From an uncultured Collinsella sp. (GTDB lineage Bacteria; Actinomycetota; Coriobacteriia; Coriobacteriales; Coriobacteriaceae), in assembly GCA_900548365.1 (NCBI GenBank), contig URKM01000062.1:1-10507 (forward strand): a stretch of DNA of 10,507 bases. Direction: 5' to 3'. The translations under genes were made by a program, and so were the position numbers. Under the pieces are notes generated by a model. It was not told the DNA's origin. It ran no database searches and was given only the letters and a program-made list of their open reading frames with translations. Shown here one piece after another: positions 1-5,590 of this stretch (position 1 is its first letter; each line of letters starts with the position of its first letter).

Positions 1-135
1 CCACCGCCGCCCACCCAGTCCGCCACCCGCCCGCCGCCGCGCGCCGTCAGCGCCGCCCGCTGCGCCGATCTCCGTCGGCTCGCTGCTTCCATGTGCACCA
101 AAACACGGCTCTGGGCTGCAATAATCTCGAAATAG
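1..135. other. Pro/Ala/Arg-rich GC-rich edge, possible 3' end of an upstream gene
   Basis: This edge is dominated by CCG/GCC/CGC triplets. All three plus-strand frames are open from position 1: frame 1 closes with TAG at 133-135, frame 2 with TAA at 122-124, and frame 3 runs on past the repeat into the promoter region. The translations are low-complexity Pro/Ala/Arg strings with no recognisable motif. It could be the proline-rich tail of a gene starting upstream of the window, or non-coding GC-rich DNA. I cannot choose a frame or strand. Confidence 0.25.
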
Positions 136-155
136 TGCCTGTCCCCAATCTGAGA
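125..155 (+). repeat. REP-like 31-base repeat, copy A
   Basis: This copy has the core GTGCCTGTCCCC with a TCTC-GAAATA left arm and an AATCTGAGA right arm. It matches the copy at 2631-2661 almost base for base; a one-base insertion in the left arm is offset by a missing G at the start of the core. A further inverted repeat, TCCCCAAT (142-149) with ATTGGGGA (162-169), can fold into a hairpin that includes the 3' half of the copy. The core resembles GGGGACAGGCACC-type intergenic repeats found in many bacteria. That family comparison is from memory. Confidence 0.7.
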
Positions 156-178
156 GATCGAATTGGGGAAGAAAACGC

Positions 179-206
179 TTGCACTGTGTATAGGTGTGTA
201 TATACT
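179..206 (+). promoter_or_regulatory. Sigma-A type promoter of the GntR-ABC operon
   Basis: A -35 box TTGCAC (179-184) and a -10 box TATACT (201-206) are separated by 16 bases, close to the sigma-70/sigma-A consensus. The surrounding stretch from about 160 to 235 is markedly AT-rich against a GC-rich background. The start of transcription would fall near 213, giving a leader of roughly 107 bases before the GTG start at 320. The -10 box lies inside the left half of the palindrome at 197-226, so a repressor bound there would block RNA polymerase. Confidence 0.7.
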
Positions 207-226
207 GTAGTTAGTGAGTATATACA
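197..226. promoter_or_regulatory. Palindromic operator, probably for the YtrA-type GntR regulator
   Basis: TGTATATACT (197-206) and AGTATATACA (217-226) form a perfect 10-bp inverted repeat with a 10-base spacer. The half-site centres are 20 bases apart, two helical turns, as expected for a dimeric winged-helix repressor. A partial third half-site, TGTATA, lies at 187-192. The palindrome covers the -10 box and the expected transcription start. YtrA-subfamily GntR proteins usually bind TGTA/TACA-type palindromes in their own promoters, so autorepression by the adjacent regulator is the natural reading. The protein-DNA pairing is inferred. Confidence 0.7.
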
Positions 227-319
227 TGTATGCTCACAGGAGGGGTTCTCGAGACGTCGGGACCCCGTGCGAGCCGCCGGGGGACGCCTCGTCGGCATGG
301 CATGGAAGGAACCTATTTC

Positions 320-697
320 GTGGAAATCATCATCTCGAACTCAAGCTCGAAACCCATCTACGAGCAGATAACCAGCCAGATCAAAGACCAGATCATGGCC
401 GGCGAACTCGCGGCGGGCGAGCAGCTCCCCTCGATTCGCGCGCTCGCTAACAGCTTGCGCGTGAGCGCGATCACCACCAAGCGCGCCTATGCCGACCTGG
501 AATCCCAAGGGTTCATCGAAACCGTGCAGGGCAAGGGCAGCTTCGTGGCGGGCGGCAACGCCGACCTGCTTCGCGAGGAGCGCCTCCGCGAGATCGAAAC
601 GCGTCTTGGCCAGGCGATCGAGGCGGGTCGCGCGCTCGGGTTGGGCGATGGCGAGCTCATCGAGATGATGAGCACCCTTTTGGAGAGTGACGACTAA
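320..697 (+). CDS. YtrA-subfamily GntR transcriptional regulator
   Basis: This 125-residue repressor consists of a winged helix-turn-helix domain (about residues 10-76) and a short C-terminal helical tail for dimerisation. It lacks the large ligand-binding domain of FadR or HutC regulators, which is the hallmark of the YtrA subfamily. Visible motifs are KPIYEQI near the N-terminus, LPSIRALA and the wing segment GKGSFV. I chose the GTG start at 320 because GGAAGGA (304-310) sits nine bases upstream and the protein then begins MEIIISNSS, a typical family N-terminus. The in-frame ATG at 302 and longer starts have no ribosome binding site and add atypical residues. It lies two bases ahead of an ABC ATPase gene, so it probably represses its own operon through the palindrome at 197-226 until an envelope-active compound or stress relieves it. 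The inducer is unknown. Confidence 0.93.
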   Translation: MEIIISNSSSKPIYEQITSQIKDQIMAGELAAGEQLPSIRALANSLRVSAITTKRAYADLESQGFIETVQGKGSFVAGGNADLLREERLREIETRLGQAIEAGRALGLGDGELIEMMSTLLESDD

Positions 698-699
698 CT

Positions 700-1692
700 A
701 TGACGACATCGTTTGCTGACGGCGGGTTCAACGGGGTTGAACCGGTATCGACTTCGGGTTCTGCGCTCCTCGAGGCGCGCGGGCTCATCAAGCACTATGA
801 CGGGTTCGCGCTTCAAAACGTATCGTTTTCGGTGGAGCCGGGTCAGATCGTGGGCTTCATCGGCCAGAACGGCGCCGGAAAGTCCACCACCATCAAGGCG
901 CTGCTGGGGCTGATCGGGCTCGATGGCGGGGAGGCCCGCGTGCTCGGCGTCTCGCCGCGCGAGCTGTCCGCATCATCGGCCGCGGTAAAGGAGCGCATCG
1001 GCGTGGTGTTCGACACCGTCTCGATGCCTCCGCATATGAAAGTGCGCGAGGTCGGCAAGCTGATGTCCCGTGCGTATGCAACCTGGGACGCATCGGCGTT
1101 CGAGCGCCTTCTCGTCCAGTTCAAGCTGGACGACACCAAGACCATCAAGGAGCTTTCCCGCGGCATGGGGATGAAGCTGAGCTTGGCGTGCGCATTGGCA
1201 CACGACCCCCAGGTGCTCATCCTGGATGAGGCCACGGCGGGGCTCGATCCGATGGCGCGCGACGAGGTGCTCGACATGCTGCGCGAATTCGTCGCCGTCG
1301 AGGACGCGTCGGACGAGCCGTGTCACGCGATCCTCATGAGCAGCCATATCACGAGCGACCTGGACAAGATCGCCGACGAGGTTGTGTGCATCGATGAGGG
1401 CCGCATCGTGTTCGCGTGTTCCAAGGACGAGATCTGCGACCTCATGGGCGTGGCACGCTGTCGCGCCGCCGAGGTCGAGCTCCTGCTGGCGAGCCCGTCT
1501 GCGCCGGCGGAGCTGCGCGTGCTGCACCACGACTACGGTGTGGACGTGCTGGTGCCGGACCGCTTCGAGTTCGCCCGCACGTTCCCCGAGATCCCGTGCG
1601 ACCGCGTGTCCATCGACGATTACATGGCGCTCATGCTCAAGGGCTCGGTACTGCATCCGCGCGGGGCGGCTGCGAAAGGAGGCGATCGCTGA
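700..1692 (+). CDS. ABC transporter ATP-binding protein (YtrB/BcrA-like exporter ATPase)
   Basis: This 330-residue cytoplasmic nucleotide-binding subunit would power the adjacent membrane permease. Visible motifs are Walker A GQNGAGKST (residues 55-63), signature LSRGM (152-156, in place of the usual LSGGQ), Walker B VLILDE (172-177, catalytic E177) with D-loop AGLDP, and the switch histidine in SSHIT (H216). The usual Q-loop glutamine appears replaced near VVFDT (D105), a change seen in some GntR-associated ABC ATPases. About 100 residues after the ATPase core are less conserved, as in BcrA/YtrB-type proteins. It starts two bases after the regulator stop, with GGAGAG (682-687) as ribosome binding site, and its TGA overlaps the next ATG. 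The context suggests export of, or defence against, a membrane-active compound. The substrate cannot be read from the sequence. Confidence 0.95.
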   Translation: MTTSFADGGFNGVEPVSTSGSALLEARGLIKHYDGFALQNVSFSVEPGQIVGFIGQNGAGKSTTIKALLGLIGLDGGEARVLGVSPRELSASSAAVKERIGVVFDTVSMPPHMKVREVGKLMSRAYATWDASAFERLLVQFKLDDTKTIKELSRGMGMKLSLACALAHDPQVLILDEATAGLDPMARDEVLDMLREFVAVEDASDEPCHAILMSSHITSDLDKIADEVVCIDEGRIVFACSKDEICDLMGVARCRAAEVELLLASPSAPAELRVLHHDYGVDVLVPDRFEFARTFPEIPCDRVSIDDYMALMLKGSVLHPRGAAAKGGDR

Positions 1693-2402
1693 TGATGCGC
1701 ATGGTTAAGATGGAGCTGGTGGTGTTCGGCCAGTACCTCAAGCAGCTGTCCTTCAGCATCTTGTTCATGGCGGTGTGCTTCGTGGCGGGAATGGGCAGTA
1801 CGTCGGCGCTGCCGGGAATCATCTTCATGATGGGGATGTTCAGCCTGTCCAACAGCGCGAGCAACTACGATGAGCGCAACGATTGGGCGGCGTTCCGCCT
1901 GACCATGCCCGTGTCGCGTAAGGAGGTCGTCCTCGGGCGGTATCTGTTCGTGCTTGCCGGGGCGCTGTCGGTGTCGCTGCTCGTCGGCGCGGCGGCGCTT
2001 GTCCTGTCGATACTGGGCGATGCGTCCGTGCTGCCCGAGGTAGTCGCGCGCATGGTGCGGCTCGATGCGGACGCGCTGCAGGCGGGGCTGTTCACGCTGG
2101 CATTCTGCAGCGCCATGGGGTTCGTCATCGCATCGGTGTCCATGCCGGTGTTCTTCAAGTTCGGCCAGACCAAGGCGACGCAGTGGCTGCCCTTCATCAT
2201 GATGTTTTTGGGCGTCGCGCCGTTCATGATCGTCGGCTTCATGGGCGAGGAGGCCATGATGGCGGCGCAGCGCGCGCTTGCTTTTGCCGAGACGCCGGAG
2301 GGTCTGGCGGCGTTCGCCGCCGGCGCGTGCGCGTTCGGCCTGGTGTGCTACGCGGTGAGCTGCGCGATCTCCCTGCGCATCTATTCCGCGCGCGACCTAT
2401 AA
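1692..2402 (+). CDS. ABC-2 type transporter permease
   Basis: This 236-residue integral membrane protein has about six hydrophobic segments (roughly residues 17-36, 40-55, 82-108, 131-155, 163-183 and 207-230). The motif ERNDWAAFRLTMPVSRKEVV (residues 61-80), between the second and third segments, is characteristic of the ABC2_membrane_5 group of ABC-2 permeases found beside YtrA-type regulators. The ATG overlaps the ATPase stop (TGATG) and is preceded by a near-perfect AAAGGAGG at 1676-1683, so translation is probably coupled. It should dimerise and pair with the ATPase encoded at 700-1692. A second ATG at 1695 is possible and would remove one residue. It is the last gene of the operon; repeats rather than a clear T-tailed terminator follow it. 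Confidence 0.92.
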   Translation: MMRMVKMELVVFGQYLKQLSFSILFMAVCFVAGMGSTSALPGIIFMMGMFSLSNSASNYDERNDWAAFRLTMPVSRKEVVLGRYLFVLAGALSVSLLVGAAALVLSILGDASVLPEVVARMVRLDADALQAGLFTLAFCSAMGFVIASVSMPVFFKFGQTKATQWLPFIMMFLGVAPFMIVGFMGEEAMMAAQRALAFAETPEGLAAFAAGACAFGLVCYAVSCAISLRIYSARDL

Positions 2403-2423
2403 GCCGCAACCTCGGTCGGCGCC

Positions 2424-2454
2424 TCTCAAATAGGGGACAGGCACCAATCTGAGA
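2424..2454 (-). repeat. REP-like 31-base repeat, copy C
   Basis: This copy has the core GGGGACAGGCACC (2433-2445), which is the reverse complement of the core in the copy at 2631-2661. It is flanked by TCTCAAATA on the left and AATCTGAGA on the right. The flanking arms are in the same orientation as in the copies at 125-155 and 2631-2661, while the core is inverted between them. It begins 21 bases after the permease stop. Confidence 0.75.
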
Positions 2455-2464
2455 CCCGGCCCGG

Positions 2465-2573
2465 CCTAAGGGGACGGGCGCCGACCCGAGGCCCTGCCTG
2501 GGGAACGGGCGCCTGCCCGAGGCCCTACCTGGGGAAACGGGCGTCGACCCGAGGCCGGCCTGGGGCGAGGCGA
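2465..2573. repeat. GC-rich tandem repeat, about 31-base period
   Basis: Three units (2465-2496, 2497-2527, 2528-2558) and a degenerate fourth (from 2559) follow the pattern CCTnGGGGAnCGGGCG, a short variable stretch, CCCGAGGCC. The GGGG runs start at 2470, 2500, 2531 and 2562, spaced 30-31 bases apart. Unit 1 aligns with the copy at 2424-2454: across AGGGGAC to GAG it differs only by A-to-G and T-to-C changes. The array therefore looks like diverged copies of the same element. There are no unique spacers between conserved repeats. Confidence 0.7.
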
Positions 2574-2619
2574 TGGGCGCAGGGGCGCGCGCCAAAAGGG
2601 CGAGACGGGCACCCCCGCA

Positions 2620-2661
2620 GTCCCCTTAGGTCTCAAATAGGTGCCTGTCCCCAATCTGAGG
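2620..2661 (+). repeat. REP-like repeat copy B with outer inverted arm
   Basis: The 31-base copy at 2631-2661 has core GGTGCCTGTCCCC with arms TCTCAAATA and AATCTGAGG. It is preceded by GTCCCCTTAGG (2620-2630), the exact reverse complement of CCTAAGGGGAC at 2465-2475. With the copy at 2424-2454 the cores and these outer segments make an interrupted inverted repeat that bounds the GC-rich array, so the whole 2424-2661 block looks like one palindromic REP-like unit. Confidence 0.7.
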
Positions 2662-2776
2662 TCTTTGCAGAATGCTTACTATTTGGACGAACGCATGATA
2701 GTTCTTACACGATCATGCCGATTGGCTGACATCCATTCGCTCTTGCGCTAACACGTGCTCCCCATACTTGAGTGCG

Positions 2777-2795
2777 GACCGCATCGCGGTCTTTT
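2777..2795 (+). terminator. Small hairpin with T-run in the phosphoesterase leader
   Basis: GACCGC (2777-2782) pairs perfectly with GCGGTC (2786-2791) around a three-base ATC loop, followed directly by TTTT (2792-2795). This is a compact intrinsic-terminator shape. It lies 31 bases before the ATG at 2826, so it may end read-through from upstream or act as an attenuator for the phosphoesterase gene. The short stem and short T-run keep confidence moderate. Confidence 0.45.
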
Positions 2796-2825
2796 CTATG
2801 CACATGCGTGATGGGAGCCATCTTT

Positions 2826-5318
2826 ATGCAGCAACAGACGATCAGCCGTCGCAATTTCGTTCGTTTCTCCGTCGTGGGCGCGGGAGTCGCCGCCGCGGCC
2901 TGTGCGGCGCATCCGGCTGCCGCCGGCGCCGATACCGTCGCGGGATCGTCCTCGTATCCCCAGCAGATCAAGATCGCCCATCTATCCGATCTCCACTACT
3001 TCTCGAAGAGCCTGTGGTCGGATTGCGAGGACTTCACGATCGCGGAGAATTCCGACCGCAAGATGTTCAAGGAATCCGGCGCGATCATCGACAAGGCTCT
3101 AGCGGAGATCGTGGCATACCAGCCCGATCTGGTGCTCGTTTCCGGCGATCTTACCAAGGACGGCGAGCTGATCTGCCATACCGAGGTGCACGACAAGATC
3201 GTCGCCGCCCGCAAGGAGCTCGCGGCGGCCGGCAAGCAGACGCTCTTCTGCGTCATCAACGGCAACCATGACATCAACAACGACGACAACGGCCGCGACT
3301 TCTCCAGCGGCGTCGCAGAGCATACCGACCTGGTCGACCCCCTTAAGTTCAAGGACCTGTGGGCCGATTGCGGCTACGATGCCGCCATCGCGAAGTTCGA
3401 TGAGGGCGGCACGCGCGGCGGTAGCCTCTCCTACGTGGTGCGTCCCGTCAAGGGCATCACGCTGATCGTGGTCGACTCCGGCAAGTATTCCAGCGACCAG
3501 AACGGCCTCGATCGCGACGAGCACGTTACCTCGGGCGTGGTGGGGGAGAAGCTGCTCGCTTGGGTCGAGAGCCAGGCGAAGCAGGCCCGCGACGCCGGCG
3601 ACATCGTCATCGCGATGCAGCATCACGGCGTCGTGCCACATTTCGACATGGAGCCCCAGCTCATGGGCGAGTACCTGGCGGATAACTACGAGGAGTGCCA
3701 GCGCCGCTACGCCGATGCGGGCATCTCCGCGGTGTTCACCGGCCATATGCACGCGAACGATATCGCGAGCATCACGACGGATGCGGGCAACGTGCTCTAC
3801 GATATCGAGACCTGCGCGACCGTCACCTATCCGAGCGACATCCGCTTCGCCACGCTTTCGTGGGAGCGCGAGGCCGGTACGGCGACGGTGAACGCGACGC
3901 TCGCCGTCGAGAACCACGCGCTGGGCGCGGTCGACTATCGAGACTTCGCCACGAACGAGCTGCAGGCCATCGAGGACATCACCGCCTACGGCGACGAGCG
4001 CCTGCTCACGGTCGACGTGGTGAAGACGATGATCGCCGATGCGCTGGTCTCTCCGATGATCGACGAGCTGGTGTCGAACGGCGGCGTGAAACCCGCGCTC
4101 GCCGGCCTCATGGGCAGCTTCGGCGTCGAGGGCGTGACGGTCGACACGCTCGATGCATCGCTGTTCGGCTTGCTGCGCACGATGTTGCCCCAGTCGAAAG
4201 ATGCGGCGATCACGATGGAGCTCGGCGACCTCAGCTCGCTTATCAAGAGCTACGGAACGCTCGGCATCTGGGTCGACGGCGCCGCCTCTCGCGTGATTCT
4301 GGAGCGCATGGATGTCGAATCTCCCGCTATGCAGCCGTTGGCGCTCGAGCCGACCGCCGAGACGGTCCGCGCGATCGAGTCGGTTGCCGCGATGGCGCCC
4401 ATGACGTACGCCGCCGGGAAATATTGGTCCTACTATATCGATGACGCGTCGTTCGCGAAGTTCATGGCGACGATCTATTCCAAGATCGATACGGAGATCC
4501 TGCAGAACGGTAAATCGGATACGCTTGCGCTGCTCCGCGCGCTGGTCGAGACGCTGCTCGCGCAGCAGGTTGATGCCGAGGGGAAGACCCTGTTCGACCT
4601 TATCAAGTTCGCATACAGCGACCATCTCTTCGGCGATGAGACCTGCCCTGCCTGGGTGGAGCAGGCCACGGCGAACATCAAGCTCACGGGTGCTGATGAG
4701 GCGGGCGAGGCGGCTGCCGACGGCTCGCTTATCAGCTTCCTGCGCGCCGCGCTGAACGAGGAGAACAATCTCGCCGCGCTGACCAAGCTGCTGAAGAAGG
4801 TGAGCCTGAAGCTGTCCGACCTGTGCGTGAAGGATCAGGGGTCGGGCCCCATCACGCTGATCGGCCTCGTCGCGAGCAGCGTCGGCTCCGTGCTGGGCTT
4901 CCTGGGCGAAAATCCCGCGAACATGATCCCCAACATCCCGTCGGTCGCCGAGCTGGCCTACGGTGCGCTCTACACCTTGACGCACGATTCCAACACGACG
5001 ACCGACCGCGCGCTCGCGCTGGGCGCGGCGCTCACCGACCCCGACTGGGTGGCGGATGGCGCCGGTGGGTCCGATGACGGCAACGGCGGCGGCAACGGCA
5101 ACGGCAGCAACGGCAACGGCACCGGTGCGGGTACGGGCTCCGGCTCCGTCTCGGCTGGTGGTTCAGCGGCGAGCGGCAAGCCCGGTTCCGCCGGTTCGCT
5201 GCCCAAGACGGCGGACTCCGGCGCCGTCGGCGCGGCGGCGGTGCTGGCCATGGGCGCGGTCGCGTGCGGCGCCTACGGCTACAAGATCGCCCAGGACCAG
5301 AAGGACGCCGAGCTTTAG
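2826..5318 (+). CDS. Tat-exported, sortase-anchored calcineurin-like metallophosphoesterase
   Basis: This 830-residue surface phosphoesterase starts at the ATG at 2826, which has GGGAG at 2813-2817; in-frame starts further upstream lack a ribosome binding site. The N-terminus carries a twin-arginine signal (SRRNFVR, residues 7-13) and a hydrophobic segment ending in AAHPAAAGA. The calcineurin-like domain (about 48-345) has the expected metal-ligand motifs: SDLH (D55, H57), SGDLT (D108), GNHD (N147, H148), a histidine in MQHHG (H266 or H267) and GHMH (H307, H309). Residues about 365-740 are a long, probably helical region I do not recognise. A Gly/Asn/Ser linker (about 745-790) leads to LPKTA (792-796), a hydrophobic stretch and a short tail ending KIAQDQKDAEL, a sortase-type wall anchor with Ala in place of the usual Gly. 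The tail is not strongly basic. Folded, metal-loaded export through Tat suits a metalloenzyme. The substrate (nucleotide, phospholipid or teichoic-acid phosphoester) is unknown. It appears monocistronic. Confidence 0.92.
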   Translation: MQQQTISRRNFVRFSVVGAGVAAAACAAHPAAAGADTVAGSSSYPQQIKIAHLSDLHYFSKSLWSDCEDFTIAENSDRKMFKESGAIIDKALAEIVAYQPDLVLVSGDLTKDGELICHTEVHDKIVAARKELAAAGKQTLFCVINGNHDINNDDNGRDFSSGVAEHTDLVDPLKFKDLWADCGYDAAIAKFDEGGTRGGSLSYVVRPVKGITLIVVDSGKYSSDQNGLDRDEHVTSGVVGEKLLAWVESQAKQARDAGDIVIAMQHHGVVPHFDMEPQLMGEYLADNYEECQRRYADAGISAVFTGHMHANDIASITTDAGNVLYDIETCATVTYPSDIRFATLSWEREAGTATVNATLAVENHALGAVDYRDFATNELQAIEDITAYGDERLLTVDVVKTMIADALVSPMIDELVSNGGVKPALAGLMGSFGVEGVTVDTLDASLFGLLRTMLPQSKDAAITMELGDLSSLIKSYGTLGIWVDGAASRVILERMDVESPAMQPLALEPTAETVRAIESVAAMAPMTYAAGKYWSYYIDDASFAKFMATIYSKIDTEILQNGKSDTLALLRALVETLLAQQVDAEGKTLFDLIKFAYSDHLFGDETCPAWVEQATANIKLTGADEAGEAAADGSLISFLRAALNEENNLAALTKLLKKVSLKLSDLCVKDQGSGPITLIGLVASSVGSVLGFLGENPANMIPNIPSVAELAYGALYTLTHDSNTTTDRALALGAALTDPDWVADGAGGSDDGNGGGNGNGSNGNGTGAGTGSGSVSAGGSAASGKPGSAGSLPKTADSGAVGAAAVLAMGAVACGAYGYKIAQDQKDAEL

Positions 5319-5410
5319 GAATCGAGCGCCGGGGCGTTCCGACGCCTGCGCGCATCGGATCGGGGCGGAGGCATCGTCCCACCCGGGCGGCCGAGGTCAT
5401 AGCACATGCG

Positions 5411-5437
5411 AGGGGAGGTGCTGCGGCGCCTCCCTTT
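5411..5437 (+). terminator. Rho-independent terminator of the phosphoesterase gene
   Basis: GGGAGGTGC (5413-5421) pairs with GCGCCTCCC (5426-5434), nine pairs including one G-T wobble, around a TGCG loop, then TTT and a pyrimidine-rich stretch. It lies about 95 bases after the phosphoesterase stop. A smaller hairpin without a T-run, GGCGT/ACGCC (5333-5346), sits just after the stop codon. Confidence 0.7.
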
Positions 5438-5476
5438 CTCGTCTGAGGAGAAGGCGGGGCAAAACCCTTCGTCCCG

Positions 5477-5530
5477 TTTTGATACACCCGCATGACGCAT
5501 CAAAATGATGTAAAAAGCCCGTGCTATCAT
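5477..5530 (+). promoter_or_regulatory. Extended -10 promoter and candidate operator of fprA
   Basis: TGCTATCAT (5522-5530) is an extended -10 element (TG, one base, TATCAT). No good -35 box is seen at the right distance. Instead, the inverted repeat TTTTGAT (5477-5483), 15 bases, ATCAAAA (5499-5505) ends where a -35 box would lie, as expected for an activator or repressor site. A start of transcription near 5537 would give a leader of about 54 bases. The spacing is too wide for an Fnr box. The regulator is unknown. Confidence 0.5.
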
Positions 5531-5590
5531 ATGGGCAGTTCATACAGCGCCTCCGCGCTACTGCTCGAGGCATGAGAGAGGACAACAAAC

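Larger units (their letters stand above)
2403..2825. other. Intergenic region with repeats and a leader hairpin
   Basis: This 423-base gap has no convincing gene. From 2424 to 2661 it holds two copies of a 31-base REP-like element enclosing a GC-rich tandem array. From 2662 to 2825 it is less GC-rich and is the likely promoter and leader of the phosphoesterase gene. One weak promoter candidate there is TTGGAC (2683-2688), 17 bases, then TACACG (2706-2711); the -10 box is poor. No clear T-tailed terminator for the ABC operon is seen, so the hairpin-forming repeats may serve that role. Confidence 0.6.

Noticed and set aside
125..169. Hairpin at the first repeat copy as a terminator of an upstream gene
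   Set aside because: The 8-bp stem TCCCCAAT/ATTGGGGA has no T-run after it, only AGAAAA.
302..697. ATG start at 302 for the GntR regulator
   Set aside because: There is no ribosome binding site ahead of 302, whereas GTG at 320 has GGAAGGA at the proper distance and gives the usual family N-terminus.
2465..2573. CRISPR-like array with a 31-base period
   Set aside because: The units adjoin each other without unique spacers, vary throughout and number only three to four; no cas gene is present.
3099..4985. Long minus-strand open frame (628 codons) antisense to the phosphoesterase
   Set aside because: It is rich in His, Arg, Gly and Val-Asp, as expected when GC-ending codons are read on the opposite strand; the sense frame has clear catalytic motifs and a ribosome binding site.
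5477..5505. Fnr/Crp box upstream of fprA
   Set aside because: The half-sites TTGAT and ATCAA resemble an Fnr site, but the spacing is 15 bases instead of 4.
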